A stretch of DNA of 64,000 nt from Bacteroidales bacterium (GCA_024401695.1 JAKSKN010000007.1:1-64000), one strand, 5' to 3'; positions 7,625-16,391 are shown, numbered from the stretch's first letter. Notes: a model not told the origin generated them from the letters alone. Numbers and translations are program-made.

Positions 7625-8395
7625 ATGTTTTGTGCAAAGTGCGGGAACCAGCTTCCCGATGACGCAAAGTTCTGCGATGTATGTGGGGCGCCGGTAGTGA
7701 CTGATGAACCGGTTCAGGAACCGTCCGAGGTTGTGGCGGCGATGGCTGATGAGGAGCCTAAGGGCAGCAAGGTCACTGAAAACATCGTTCTCGGTACAGA
7801 TGGAAAATACCACTGGTACTACGAGTTCAAGTTGATGAAGAATCCGACGATACTCAAGCTCCTCTGGAAGATATTCTTCTGGATATTCGTGGCGATGTGG
7901 GCATTCCTCAGTATCATCAATGCTTTCCAGGGGCATTTCAATTTCAAGGACTTCCTGGATTTCTCCAAGATATTCCTGCTGATTCTTGTGGGTGTCGAAG
8001 CTCTTACCGCAATCAGTTATTTCATATATGCGGCATTGAATGGCTTCAAGTACTGCGTGATGTTCGAGATGGATGAAGAGGGAGTCACCCATACCCAGAT
8101 GCAGAAGCAGTTCAAGAGGTCTCAGGCCATTTCATTCATCACTATGATGATGGGTGCCGCTGCGGGCAATCCGGGTACGGTTGGAACAGGACTTCTGGCT
8201 GCAAGCAAATCTGCTATGTCTTCATCCTGGAAGTCGGTGAAAAGCGTTGAGATTATCCGCAAGCACGAAGTGATCAAGGTGAACGAAAGGCTCAACAAGA
8301 ACCAGGTCTATGCCTTGCCGCAGGACTTCACCTTCGTTGAGGAATTCATAAGATCCCACGTTACCAAAAAGTGCGCGGTCAAGGAAAAGTCCTGA
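7625..8395 (+). CDS. Zinc-ribbon membrane protein
   Basis: 256 residues. The N-terminus is a zinc ribbon (C3, C6, C17, C20; CAKCG...CDVCG) almost matching that of the upstream giant gene. Two membrane segments follow, around residues 80-101 (FFWIFVAMWAFLSII) and 115-140 (IFLLILVGVEALTAISYFIYAAL). The C-terminal ~110 residues look like a soluble domain with a methionine-rich patch. It lies 19 nt behind the giant gene, so the two are almost certainly one operon. Zinc-ribbon/TM proteins of this general type are widespread and mostly uncharacterised. No function can be assigned; a regulatory or assembly partner of the giant protein is plausible. Confidence 0.75.
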   Translation: MFCAKCGNQLPDDAKFCDVCGAPVVTDEPVQEPSEVVAAMADEEPKGSKVTENIVLGTDGKYHWYYEFKLMKNPTILKLLWKIFFWIFVAMWAFLSIINAFQGHFNFKDFLDFSKIFLLILVGVEALTAISYFIYAALNGFKYCVMFEMDEEGVTHTQMQKQFKRSQAISFITMMMGAAAGNPGTVGTGLLAASKSAMSSSWKSVKSVEIIRKHEVIKVNERLNKNQVYALPQDFTFVEEFIRSHVTKKCAVKEKS

Positions 8396-8869
8396 TCACT
8401 TCACCAGAGAGATAGCGCCGAACACGCCCAGCGAAGCTGCAAGCATTATTGCGCCGGCAAGGAGGACGCCGAGAAGGACGTAGATCACGCTCTTCTTGAA
8501 TCCCATATCGAGGAAGCTGGCTGCGAGTGTGCCCGTCCAGGCTCCCGTGCCGGGCAGAGGGATGCCTACGAAAAGAAGCAGTGCTATGTAGAGGCCCCTG
8601 CCGGCCTTGGCCTGAAGCTTCTTTCCGCCCTTTTCGCCTTTTTCAAGGCACCAGGTAAAGAATTTCCCTATGTATTTCTTGTCTTTCCCCCATTCGAGGA
8701 CCTTGCGGGCGAAGAGGTATATGAACGGAACTGGGATCATATTGCCGATGACCGCAACTATCAGGGACGGGACAATCGGGAGATTGAAGCCGACAGCGTA
8801 TGGGATTGCGCCTCTGAGCTCAATCAGCGGGACCATCGAGATGAGGAAAACTATAAGGTATTTTTTCAT
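8396..8869 (-). CDS. Small multidrug export-like membrane protein (COG2426)
   Basis: 157 residues, strongly hydrophobic with about four membrane segments. The pattern MVPLIELRGAIPYAVG near the N-terminus and IPLPGTGAWTGTLAA in the second half is characteristic of the small multi-drug export protein family (PF06695). The transported substrate of the family is not firmly known. The gene overlaps the upstream DUF6913-like gene by 4 nt, giving translational coupling, and meets the zinc-ribbon gene tail to tail without a gap. Confidence 0.85.
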   Translation of the reverse strand: MKKYLIVFLISMVPLIELRGAIPYAVGFNLPIVPSLIVAVIGNMIPVPFIYLFARKVLEWGKDKKYIGKFFTWCLEKGEKGGKKLQAKAGRGLYIALLLFVGIPLPGTGAWTGTLAASFLDMGFKKSVIYVLLGVLLAGAIMLAASLGVFGAISLVK

Positions 8870-9354
8870 TTGATTTTCTGGAGGTGTTCAACAATGGCTT
8901 CGAATGCTTCAAGCTGGGTGTTGTGCTTGGTCGGGGCGTCGGACATCACGAAGTCGTAGGATTCCGCCAATGTCTGGCTGCGGCCGATCTTGAACCTGGC
9001 CGGGCTGGCGGCTGCCTCGTGCTGCTCTGCAAAAGTGGAGCAGGTCGCGAGGGAAATGAACAGGTCTTCGCTGCGAGGTGACTTGCCGTCAGAGAGACGT
9101 ACGCGTTTGCGCAGACGTCCGAAGCAGGTGAAATCTTTCGGCCCGGGGTTTATGATGAAAAGCCCGCACCTGCGTTTGCCGAAGAAATCGCGGACTGCGG
9201 CCTCGGTGTCGGCTGTGTCGGACTCGCCCCAATCCAGCAGGACCGTGACGGAATGGATGCTGCCGAGCGGCAGGATGCCTGTGGGCGTCTTGCTGATGCT
9301 GTGGCGGATCATCATCCGGCGGAATATGTCCTTGACGGGCTCTTTACTTGCCAT
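8866..9354 (-). CDS. DUF6913-like protein
   Basis: 162 residues, soluble, no signal peptide. The central patterns TVLLDWGESD and LFIINPGPKDFTCFGR, and DLFISLATCSTFAEQH further on, resemble a conserved Bacteroidota family of unknown function (DUF6913 by memory). It overlaps the kinase gene upstream by 11 nt and the export-protein gene downstream by 4 nt, so the three form one tightly coupled operon. No catalytic motif is recognised. Confidence 0.6.
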   Translation of the reverse strand: MASKEPVKDIFRRMMIRHSISKTPTGILPLGSIHSVTVLLDWGESDTADTEAAVRDFFGKRRCGLFIINPGPKDFTCFGRLRKRVRLSDGKSPRSEDLFISLATCSTFAEQHEAAASPARFKIGRSQTLAESYDFVMSDAPTKHNTQLEAFEAIVEHLQKIK

Positions 9355-10342
9355 CCTGTCCGATAAGTTCTCTGATCTCCGCTTTTGCGGCTCTCCATCG
9401 AGGAATGTCTATCTTGGTGCCGATGATCTCGACCACTTTCGCCGCGATTATCGAGCCGACCTTGCCGCAAATGTCCAGCGGCATACCCAGTGCGTGTGCG
9501 TAAAGGAATCCGGCGGCGTAGGTGTCGCCGGCACCGGTGGCATCGATGGTATCCGCCGGCCAGACCGGGATGAAGTGGACTTCGTCGCCGCTCTTTACCC
9601 AGGATCCGTCCTTGCCCACCTTTACTACGGCTATCTTGCATAGCTTTGCGATCTCGTCGAGTGCCTTGCGCGGATCGTCAATCTTGGTGAAGGCCTTGGA
9701 CTCGGTTTCATTGGCGAAGACAATGTCCACGTATTTCTCCACGATGTCGTGGAGAAAGGCGTTGTTGGACTCGACCACGTTGTATGAAGCCATATCAAGG
9801 GAGATTACACAGCCTGCTTCGTGTGCGAGCTCCACGGCGCGGCGTATGAGCGCCTGGTTCTGTACAAGATAACCTTCGATGTGGAAATAGTCGTGCCCTG
9901 CGAAATATTCGGGTTTCAAATCCTCGGGAACGAGGTCGAGCGCTGCGCCCAGATATACGGCGAAGGTGCGCTCGGCGTTTCCGCCGCTCACGAAAACCAT
10001 CGAACGTCCGGATGAATGTTCGCTCTTGAGCAGGGTGCTTCTGACACCATAGCGCTCCTGGTCACTCTTGAACAGCAGTCCCAGCTCGTCGTCGCCTATC
10101 TTGCCGATGAAACTTGACGGCATACCGAAAATGGCGGTGCAGGCAATCGTGTTGGCGGCAGATCCTCCTGCCACGTATTTTACGCCGAGCGGCTTGAGAG
10201 CTGCCCAGATCTTGTCGCCCGTCTCCATATCGACGTGCTGCATACTGCCTTTCGGCAGATGGTATGTGTTCAGAAGCGAGTCATCCGGCAGGACTGCCAG
10301 GATGTCGGTTAAGGCGTTGCCGATTCCAAGAATAGATTTCAT
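9344..10342 (-). CDS. PfkB-family sugar/nucleoside kinase (adenosine kinase-like)
   Basis: 332 residues, the usual length for the ribokinase/PfkB family. The N-terminal GGSAANT and the C-terminal DATGAGDTYAAGF (the PfkB signature, with the catalytic Asp in GAGD) are both present. Bacteroidales homologues are usually labelled adenosine kinase. The reaction would be ATP-dependent phosphorylation of a nucleoside or sugar in the cytoplasm; substrate specificity is not readable here. First gene of the operon with the DUF6913-like and export-like genes, divergent from the 10383 gene across a 40-bp gap. Confidence 0.88.
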   Translation of the reverse strand: MKSILGIGNALTDILAVLPDDSLLNTYHLPKGSMQHVDMETGDKIWAALKPLGVKYVAGGSAANTIACTAIFGMPSSFIGKIGDDELGLLFKSDQERYGVRSTLLKSEHSSGRSMVFVSGGNAERTFAVYLGAALDLVPEDLKPEYFAGHDYFHIEGYLVQNQALIRRAVELAHEAGCVISLDMASYNVVESNNAFLHDIVEKYVDIVFANETESKAFTKIDDPRKALDEIAKLCKIAVVKVGKDGSWVKSGDEVHFIPVWPADTIDATGAGDTYAAGFLYAHALGMPLDICGKVGSIIAAKVVEIIGTKIDIPRWRAAKAEIRELIGQDGK

Positions 10343-10368
10343 AACTTACAAAATTAACATAATTATCG

Positions 10369-10376
10369 TAAATTTG
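10369..10376 (+). promoter_or_regulatory. -7 box upstream of the UPF0104-like gene
   Basis: TAAATTTG, followed by 6 nt (CGCCTT) and the GTG start at 10383. It implies a leaderless or near-leaderless transcript and supports the GTG start. Confidence 0.55.
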
Positions 10377-10382
10377 CGCCTT

Positions 10383-11378
10383 GTGAACAGCAAAGCATCG
10401 AAAGTGATAAAATATGTGCTGTCGCTTCTTCTGGCGGCGGCATTGTTGTATTTTGCGTTCCGCGGCATCGACTGGAAGGAGTTCTGGGAGGGCCTCAAGA
10501 CTACCAAATGGTTCTATGTGATCCTGTCTGTGCTTGCTGCAGTCGTTGCGCTGGTCTTCCGTGCCGAACGCTGGCGTCTCCAGCTTGTCATCCTTGACGG
10601 GGACATCACGCGCCGGAGCATCTGGCACGGCTCCAACATCGGCAACTTCATGAGCCTTGTCATCCCGGGGGTGGGCGAATTCATCCGCTGCGGCCACGTG
10701 TCCACGAAGAAGGCGGGCTATGACCGCACCTTCGGAACCATCATCCTCGAGCGCGCGTGGGACCTGCTGGCAGTGCTTTTCCTCCTTTTGCTTGCAGTCG
10801 CCACCAACAGTGCAAAGCTTATCCCGTTTATGCGTGAGGAGGTCTTCAAGCCGTTCGCAAGCCGTTTCAGCTTTTCCCTTGGCTGGATCATCCTGCTCTT
10901 TGTCCTGATGGCCATTGCCCTGCTATGGGCGGTTTTCCACTACAGGGAGAAAAGCAGATTCTGCGGAAAGTGCGCGGAAATCCTGGGCGGCATCCTCCAG
11001 GGCATAAAGGCCTTCGGCCAGATGCGTCTCAAGGGCGTGTTCCTCCTTTATACCGTGGGAATATGGATGTCATACATCTTTATGACATATTTCACCTTCC
11101 TGGCCGTGCCGGGTCTTGACCATCTGACCTTCGGCGACGCAGTGTTCATCTCTGCCGTAGGCAACATCGCGTCGGTCGTCCCGACACCGGGCAATCTCGG
11201 TGCATACCACTATCTGGTGGGCATCGCAATCTCGACCATTTACCTCGGAGCCACGGAAATTCTTGCGACGCCGCTGCTGTTTGCCACATTATCGCACGGT
11301 TCGCACGCAGTTTTGCTGATACTTCTCGCAATTTATTCTTATATTGCGCTTGCCATTCGCAAGAAGGGTAACAGTTAG
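10383..11378 (+). CDS. UPF0104/LPG synthase-type membrane protein (flippase-like)
   Basis: 331 residues from the GTG at 10383. The frame runs open further upstream, but that part overlaps the divergent kinase gene and the promoter. The protein has about eight membrane segments and the family hallmarks RAERWRLQL, the central GEFIRCGHV (matching the G-E-x-x-R element), TIILERAWD (matching R-x-x-E/R-x-x-D) and GNIASVVPTPGNLGAYHY near the C-terminus. Relatives are the integral membrane half of lysylphosphatidylglycerol synthases and related lipid-handling proteins. No synthase domain is fused here, so a lipid-translocation role is more likely than aminoacylation. asnA follows after 8 nt. Confidence 0.8.
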   Translation: MNSKASKVIKYVLSLLLAAALLYFAFRGIDWKEFWEGLKTTKWFYVILSVLAAVVALVFRAERWRLQLVILDGDITRRSIWHGSNIGNFMSLVIPGVGEFIRCGHVSTKKAGYDRTFGTIILERAWDLLAVLFLLLLAVATNSAKLIPFMREEVFKPFASRFSFSLGWIILLFVLMAIALLWAVFHYREKSRFCGKCAEILGGILQGIKAFGQMRLKGVFLLYTVGIWMSYIFMTYFTFLAVPGLDHLTFGDAVFISAVGNIASVVPTPGNLGAYHYLVGIAISTIYLGATEILATPLLFATLSHGSHAVLLILLAIYSYIALAIRKKGNS

Positions 11379-11386
11379 TTAGTGAT

Positions 11387-12397
11387 ATGCAATTGATTCT
11401 TCCAAAGAATTATTCCAACCTCCTCGGAAGTGTGGAGGCCACGGAAAAGGCCATCAAGGCCGTAAAGGATATGTTCCAGAACAATATCTCCGCGCAGCTC
11501 GCGCTCCTGCGTGTGACCGCTCCGATGATGGTCCTGTCAGGCACCGGTATCAACGACGAGCTCAACGGAGTCGAGCGTCCGGTCAATTTCCCTATCAAGG
11601 ATATGGGCGAGAGGCGCGCCGAAGTCGTGCATTCGCTCGCGAAGTGGAAGAGGCTCAAGCTCGCCGAGATGGGCGTGAAGCCCGGCCGCGGCATATATAC
11701 CGATATGAACGCCCTTCGTCCGGACGAGGAGCTTGACAATATCCATTCCATTTACGTTGACCAGTGGGACTGGGAGAAAGTCATCCGCCCGGAGGACAGG
11801 AACGTCGATTTCCTGAAGACGACCGTCCGCCGCATCTATGAAGCGATCAAGGTTACCGAGAACAAGCTGTTCGTCGAGTTCCCTCAGATCGTCCCGCAGC
11901 TGCCGGAAGAGATACATTTCATCACTTCGCAGGAACTCCTTGACATCTATCCGGACAAAACCGCAAAAGAGCGTGAGCACGCCATCACGAAGAAGTACGG
12001 TGCCGTGTTCATCATCGGCATCGGGGCCAGGCTTTCCAACGGGGAGTCTCACGACGGCCGTGCGGCCGACTATGATGACTGGGCGCTCAACGGCGACCTT
12101 CTCGTCTGGGACGATGTCCTTGACCGCTCGCTGGAGCTTTCAAGTATGGGCATACGCGTGAATGCCGAATCGATGATCAGGCAGCTTGCCATCAAGGGCG
12201 AGGACTATAAGAAATCACTCTATTATCACAAACGTCTGCTTGCAGGCGAACTGCCGCAGACAATCGGCGGCGGAGTGGGGCAGTCCAGACTCTGTATGTT
12301 CTTGCTGCGCAAGGCTCATATCGGTGAGATTCAGAGCAGTATCTGGCCGGATGAGATGCGCTCGGCCTGTGAGAATGCCGGCATCCACCTGATGTAG
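11387..12397 (+). CDS. asnA: Aspartate-ammonia ligase (asparagine synthetase A)
   Basis: 336 residues, typical AsnA length. It begins LPKNYSNLLGSVEATEKAIK and continues with SAQLALLRVTAPMMV, LNGVERPVNFPI, EVVHSLAKWKR, YTDMNALRPDE and YVDQWDWEK, all highly conserved in AsnA. The C-terminal GGGVGQSRLCMFLL is the class II synthetase-like motif 3 region. The enzyme makes asparagine from aspartate, ammonia and ATP via an aspartyl-adenylate. It lies 8 nt behind the membrane protein gene and probably shares its transcript, although function gives no obvious reason. Confidence 0.97.
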   Translation: MQLILPKNYSNLLGSVEATEKAIKAVKDMFQNNISAQLALLRVTAPMMVLSGTGINDELNGVERPVNFPIKDMGERRAEVVHSLAKWKRLKLAEMGVKPGRGIYTDMNALRPDEELDNIHSIYVDQWDWEKVIRPEDRNVDFLKTTVRRIYEAIKVTENKLFVEFPQIVPQLPEEIHFITSQELLDIYPDKTAKEREHAITKKYGAVFIIGIGARLSNGESHDGRAADYDDWALNGDLLVWDDVLDRSLELSSMGIRVNAESMIRQLAIKGEDYKKSLYYHKRLLAGELPQTIGGGVGQSRLCMFLLRKAHIGEIQSSIWPDEMRSACENAGIHLM

Positions 12398-12413
12398 TTC
12401 AAAAACTTTTTTC

Positions 12414-12421
12414 TATATTTG
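12414..12421 (+). promoter_or_regulatory. -7 box of tRNA-Arg promoter
   Basis: TATATTTG, a full match to TAnnTTTG, 22 nt upstream of the mature tRNA 5' end. Confidence 0.65.
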
Positions 12422-12443
12422 CAGTCCGCTTTGGCGGGGGAAT

Positions 12444-12517
12444 GGTTCCGTAGCTCAGCTGGATAGAGCAACAGCCTTCTAAGCTGTGGGTCACGCGTTC
12501 GAATCGCGTCGGAATCA
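12444..12517 (+). tRNA. tRNA-Arg (UCU)
   Basis: Cloverleaf: acceptor GGTTCCG/CGGAATC, D arm with AGCTCAGCTGGATAGAGCA, anticodon stem ACAGC/GCTGT around CTTCTAA (anticodon TCT), T arm with GTTCGAATC. No CCA is encoded. It has its own promoter and is followed by a terminator. Confidence 0.95.
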
Positions 12518-12519
12518 CA

Positions 12520-12560
12520 AGTGGCAACGCATTGACAAACAATGAGTTGCCACTAATTTT
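12520..12560 (+). terminator. Terminator after tRNA-Arg
   Basis: AGTGGCAAC (12520-12528) pairs perfectly with GTTGCCACT (12546-12554). The inner CATTG/CATTG-complement pair (CATTG...CAATG) extends the stem, and AATTTTTAT follows. Confidence 0.8.
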
Positions 12561-12664
12561 TATAGTCCAAGCCCCAATTTTTATTTAGACGATAGACGCA
12601 ATGGCCAGACGGTTATTGTAATCAGAGTTCCCTGGTGACGGGAGGAAAATCTGACCACTTGAAT

Positions 12665-14152
12665 TCAGTCAAACGGAGTGCGGTGAAATACGTTGCTCCC
12701 GTCAATAGGTAAACCCATTGCAGAAGCGTTGCGCCCCGATTCATCAAGCTTGAATATCATATACTGCGGATTCTCTTTTGTGTATGGCTCCCAGCCCAGC
12801 CCTGGATTGCCGGTTTTTGCGAAATTTGTCCATGCGGTAAGCATAGTTTCGGAAATGCTGACATCTCCTTTAGTCCAGGGACGATTGCTGTGACGCATTG
12901 ATCCGAATACATACCACAGGTCTGCCGAGTGAAAAGCTCCTTCCAATTGGCGCGTACCGTCTTCTGTCGGCAGCGGGCGTGCAAACTGATAGGCATATAC
13001 TTTGTCGCCGCATGAATCGCGGTTCAGACAAAAATCATCTATTGCGTTGCGCATGTCTTTCAGATAGTCATGCATTGTGAACCCTATCATGTAGGTGACG
13101 TGGTGAAGGCTGTCTTTGATTGCGGCATCGTCAAAACTGCGTTTTGATACATAATTGTCAAGTATCGGGCGCTTTGTGATGCCGGGTTCGTATCCGAAAC
13201 GCTCTGCAGCCGTTCCGCCGTGTGCCATGTTGTAAACGCCGCTGAGTGAGAAAATCACCTCTGTCTGTGCCGCTCTCATCTTCCTTGAATCTGTAAGCCC
13301 TGCCCAGTCAAGTATCTCCTTGCAGTTCTGCTCAGCTTCCCGGAGCGTAAGGTCCTGATGTCCCCTGACTGTGGCCCCATTGCTGCGCAGTCCGTCACCG
13401 CTCATGATAACAGCCTTGCTGAACAGGCCCGCGCTCAATGGCGATTCGCATAATTTCCTGACACCGTCGGCACCTGCACTTTGACCGAACAGCATAACAT
13501 TGCCGGCATCTCCGCCAAATTGAGCGATATTATTTCGTATCCATTTCAAGGCGGCAATCATATCAAGCAGGCCGTAGTTGCCTGATACTCCATGCTCACT
13601 CTCGGCGCTCAGTTCCGGATGGGCCATAAATCCGAATACGCCGAGGCGATAGTTGAATGTTACGAGAACAACATCTTTTTCCGCCCACTTCTGTGCATCA
13701 AACTCCGGCTCCGAGCCCCATCCCTCCTGGAATCCGCCTCCGTGAATAAACAGCGCCACCGGCATTTTTCTCTCCGGCCTGCCTGGAGAGTTAGTCCAGA
13801 CATTCAGGTAAAGACAGTCCTCGCTGTATGCAGCTTCGCTGCCATAACCCCATTCCGTAGTGTATAGCCCGGGATAGTGGACAGCCTGGAAACCAGGGTG
13901 GCCGAAGCGGTCACAAAGCCTTACTCCGCTCCATGGGGAAACGGGCTGAGGCTCCTTCCAGCGCAGATCGCCCAATGGGGGAGCAGCGTACGGAATGCTG
14001 CGATATACATATACGCCTCTTGTCTCGGTCTCAACGCCCTTGACAAGTCCGCCTTCTACCTGCAGTACTGGATTATATTCACTGCATCCTGCCATTGCCA
14101 AAGCAATGAAGGCAATTAGCAGCATATATATTGTTTTGTCAATTACTTTCAT
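12665..14152 (-). CDS. Type-B carboxylesterase lipoprotein
   Basis: 495 residues. A signal peptide ends in ALAMAGC (lipobox, Cys23), so the enzyme is probably anchored to a membrane facing the periplasm or surface. Carboxylesterase/lipase hallmarks: EDCLYLNVWT, oxyanion-hole HGGG (137-140) and nucleophile motif FGQSAGA with Ser225. The usual second glycine-flanked residue is Gln (GQSAG) rather than Glu (GESAG), a tolerated variant. An acidic residue and a late histidine (GAFHSADLWYVFG) complete the triad. Family members hydrolyse carboxylic esters; the natural substrate is unknown. It appears monocistronic and is transcribed toward tRNA-Arg. Confidence 0.9.
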   Translation of the reverse strand: MKVIDKTIYMLLIAFIALAMAGCSEYNPVLQVEGGLVKGVETETRGVYVYRSIPYAAPPLGDLRWKEPQPVSPWSGVRLCDRFGHPGFQAVHYPGLYTTEWGYGSEAAYSEDCLYLNVWTNSPGRPERKMPVALFIHGGGFQEGWGSEPEFDAQKWAEKDVVLVTFNYRLGVFGFMAHPELSAESEHGVSGNYGLLDMIAALKWIRNNIAQFGGDAGNVMLFGQSAGADGVRKLCESPLSAGLFSKAVIMSGDGLRSNGATVRGHQDLTLREAEQNCKEILDWAGLTDSRKMRAAQTEVIFSLSGVYNMAHGGTAAERFGYEPGITKRPILDNYVSKRSFDDAAIKDSLHHVTYMIGFTMHDYLKDMRNAIDDFCLNRDSCGDKVYAYQFARPLPTEDGTRQLEGAFHSADLWYVFGSMRHSNRPWTKGDVSISETMLTAWTNFAKTGNPGLGWEPYTKENPQYMIFKLDESGRNASAMGLPIDGSNVFHRTPFD

Positions 14153-14513
14153 ACATTATTGACGAAGATAGTCAAATAGTGGCTCAATGCCAAACTACAT
14201 TAATTAGGAAGAGCGCAACTGCGAGGAATAAGAGACTTGCCTTTCTTCATCTTCAGAAGATGCAAAGTGTTCGGTTAATCAACAAATCTTCCACGGACTT
14301 TTGGCGGTGAGCCGCACTTTGTGGGCACCTTACTGTCATTCATACACACGGATGAACTAGGAACGTACGCTTTTGCATTCCTCTACTCAACTCAGTTCTT
14401 ACCAAGGGTATTATCTTAATTTCTTGCTTTATAGTATGCATCATTGCTGTTCACAACTTCCATCGGACAGGAGTGTGCCTAAATATTATTTTTTAGTTGA
14501 GTCATATAATTTA
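14153..14513. other. Intergenic stretch without a recognisable gene
   Basis: About 360 bp between the divergent esterase and one-TM protein genes. A short palindrome CATCTTCAGAAGATG lies near 14248-14262. In one plus frame around 14290-14410 there is a ~40-residue open stretch without start or recognisable homology, possibly a gene remnant. Nothing else is supported. Confidence 0.4.
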
Positions 14514-14521
14514 TAACTTTG
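14514..14521 (+). promoter_or_regulatory. -7 box upstream of the 14541 gene
   Basis: TAACTTTG, full consensus match, 19 nt before the ATG, giving a short leader of about 15 nt. Confidence 0.6.
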
Positions 14522-14540
14522 CGGCCAGAATTATTCGGAT

Positions 14541-15227
14541 ATGGCTAAGCAGGCATTTTTCAGTAAAGAGAACCGTATATCCTTTTTTCTCAACTTTCTG
14601 GCGGTGGTTCTTGGTATCGCAATTACGTTCGGTGGGGAATCTTTGATTTCCCATAATGAGGAGAAAAAAAACCTGATGAACTGTCTGGAGCTCGTATCCA
14701 GTGAATTGCAAGATGACAGGGATTGCCTCAATTATTGTGATACGATTGTAGACAGGGAACTTGAAGCGGCAATGTACCTGATCAAATATGAAGGTGATTA
14801 TGCAAAAGCACCGGCAGATAGTCTTTATGCCGTGGCAAACACTCCTTTTATCCTCGAGACAATCAATGTCTATACTGATGCATTCGAGCTGCTGAAAAAT
14901 TCAGGTGTGCTCACAAAGATCAAGGACAAGAAACTTGCCCTCCAGATATTCAAGACCTATGACGCGCTAAATGATCAGATATCATTCCTGAATACTTTCT
15001 ACGAGCATAAGACTAAGTATCTGGAACCGGCTATGAATGATAATGTCAGGAAGATTCTGGCCGGTGATGATGTGACTGCCGTTGAACTCTGGTCTGCTAT
15101 TACGGATACCAAGGAAGGACAACAGTTCCTGAGGGAAGTCGTCAGGTTTCTGTCATCATACGATCCATCCGTTACTTACGCAATGATTGACGAGTCAATC
15201 AGAGGTATTCAAACTTATATCAGATAA
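14541..15227 (+). CDS. One-TM membrane protein, DUF6090-like
   Basis: 228 residues. A basic N-terminus is followed by one membrane segment (ISFFLNFLAVVLGIAITFGGE, ~15-35), then a helical extracytoplasmic region beginning SHNEEKKNLMNCLELVSSELQDDRD. This arrangement is seen in a Bacteroidota family of unknown function (DUF6090-like by memory). No catalytic motif is visible. The gene has its own promoter and no co-oriented neighbour; downstream lies a gene remnant on the other strand. Confidence 0.6.
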   Translation: MAKQAFFSKENRISFFLNFLAVVLGIAITFGGESLISHNEEKKNLMNCLELVSSELQDDRDCLNYCDTIVDRELEAAMYLIKYEGDYAKAPADSLYAVANTPFILETINVYTDAFELLKNSGVLTKIKDKKLALQIFKTYDALNDQISFLNTFYEHKTKYLEPAMNDNVRKILAGDDVTAVELWSAITDTKEGQQFLREVVRFLSSYDPSVTYAMIDESIRGIQTYIR

Positions 15228-15233
15228 ACAGGA

Positions 15234-15572
15234 CTATTTTCCGAGCTGAAGCCAGAACGGAGTAAGCGGAAGACCTTCAGAGCTTGAAAGGTTGCCCGGT
15301 ACAAAATCTCCCCAGCCGTAACGTACCTCGCAAGGATTATTTACTTCATCGCAGCGTATACGGAGATATGGTTGCGGGTATTGTTCGTATTTTGCGTATT
15401 TCACTGGCTTCCAGATCCCGTTGCTTCCGCAAACCTCAAGACCTTCAATTTCCATCCAACGGTTGAGACCGTTCTCGCAGTTGCTGAGTCTTATGCATAC
15501 ATAAAGACTCATAGAAGGCACTTGCAACCAGCAGGTGCTTTTTTGTTTTCCCAACGTAGCCCCCCGCATCAA
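15234..15572 (-). pseudogene. C-terminal remnant of a sialate O-acetylesterase-like enzyme
   Basis: The translated C-terminus contains CEVRYGWGDFVPGNL followed by GLPLTPF, which is the C-terminal signature of sialate O-acetylesterases (VRYaW...NLyN..GLPasPF). Only about 80-100 of the ~470-700 residues expected are present, and there is no catalytic domain with SGNA/GDS nucleophile motif upstream. The open frame starts abruptly next to an unrelated gene (15583-16050), so this is a leftover of a deleted or displaced gene rather than a small functional protein. Confidence 0.65.
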
Positions 15573-15582
15573 TCAATCTTCA

Positions 15583-16050
15583 TCAAAGGAAATGTACCGT
15601 TCGAATGTCTTGGCAGATTTGTGACCGGAGCATTTTCTCACTTCGGTTTACAACTCCACCGACCTTCACCTCTGTGATAACGGTATCATTGAACTCCTCT
15701 CCAATCTCCTTCAGAAGAGAATGTAGATAACGGTCGTAGTTTGACACGGAGCTGGTGTATGGGCTGCGGTAGCCGTATTTCTTGAGTAGTGAGTATGTAA
15801 GCTTAGGAACAATTGCATACCGATCTATGTCAACGATAACTCTCGAGACATCGAAGTGCGCGATATGCTGGTCAACGCGGCGCAGAATGTGATCGTTATT
15901 GAACGATGGGTTCAATGTACGCCTGTATGCACGATAAGCAAGAATGATTTCCCGTACTGATGCCTCTGATAGGTCAATGCCGCCACCCAGACTTTCAGGG
16001 TGCGACAAATAAGTCCCGAACTTGTCGGGACAGTAGTCTGTTTGAATCAT
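15583..16050 (-). CDS. Hypothetical protein
   Basis: 155 residues, not recognised. It begins MIQTDYCPDKFGTYLSHPESLGGGIDLSEASVR and ends with a charged segment (RSEKMLRSQICQDIR). It is soluble, with no signal peptide or membrane segment. It lies downstream of parDE on the same strand with a gap of 42 nt and directly upstream of the esterase remnant, so it may be part of the same accessory insertion. The reading frame has normal codon usage and no internal disruption. No function can be proposed. Confidence 0.5.
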   Translation of the reverse strand: MIQTDYCPDKFGTYLSHPESLGGGIDLSEASVREIILAYRAYRRTLNPSFNNDHILRRVDQHIAHFDVSRVIVDIDRYAIVPKLTYSLLKKYGYRSPYTSSVSNYDRYLHSLLKEIGEEFNDTVITEVKVGGVVNRSEKMLRSQICQDIRTVHFL

Positions 16051-16092
16051 GAATAACTATATGTTGGTGAATATTGTTATTCGTGATGGAAT

Positions 16093-16389
16093 TTAGAAGT
16101 GTCTCGGAAAATCCATCCACATGTGAAGGATACGGACGATCCTTACTTTTCGTTGAGATATAATACGATAAAATATGATATGACGTCCACAGTTGACACC
16201 ACGTAAATTTGGCCGGACTTCATCATAACTGCGGCCGACAATTTCCGGGTTGGAAGCGATACGCTCACAAGTATCAAGCAACCCATTATAGTAACGGATT
16301 GCCTGCTCCTCAGACCATTCTGACGCGGTATAATTCCAGATATCTCTTATGTCCTTTTTCGCCAGTTCTGATATGATGAAATTTGCCAT
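16093..16389 (-). CDS. parE: ParE/RelE-family toxin
   Basis: 98 residues, the usual ParE size. Sequence features of the family: N-terminal ISELAKKDIRDIWNYTASEWSEEQA, the central R-P-N-L-R-G-V-N-C-G segment, HIIFYRI, and the C-terminal VRIVRILHMWMDFPRHF (matching the I-x-R-I-L-H-x-x-M-D element). ParE toxins poison DNA gyrase and RelE relatives cut mRNA on the ribosome; the VRILH...MD ending favours ParE. The gene starts 2 nt after the ParD-like antitoxin gene, the standard type II arrangement. Confidence 0.9.
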   Translation of the reverse strand: MANFIISELAKKDIRDIWNYTASEWSEEQAIRYYNGLLDTCERIASNPEIVGRSYDEVRPNLRGVNCGRHIIFYRIISQRKVRIVRILHMWMDFPRHF

Positions 16390-16391
16390 GG

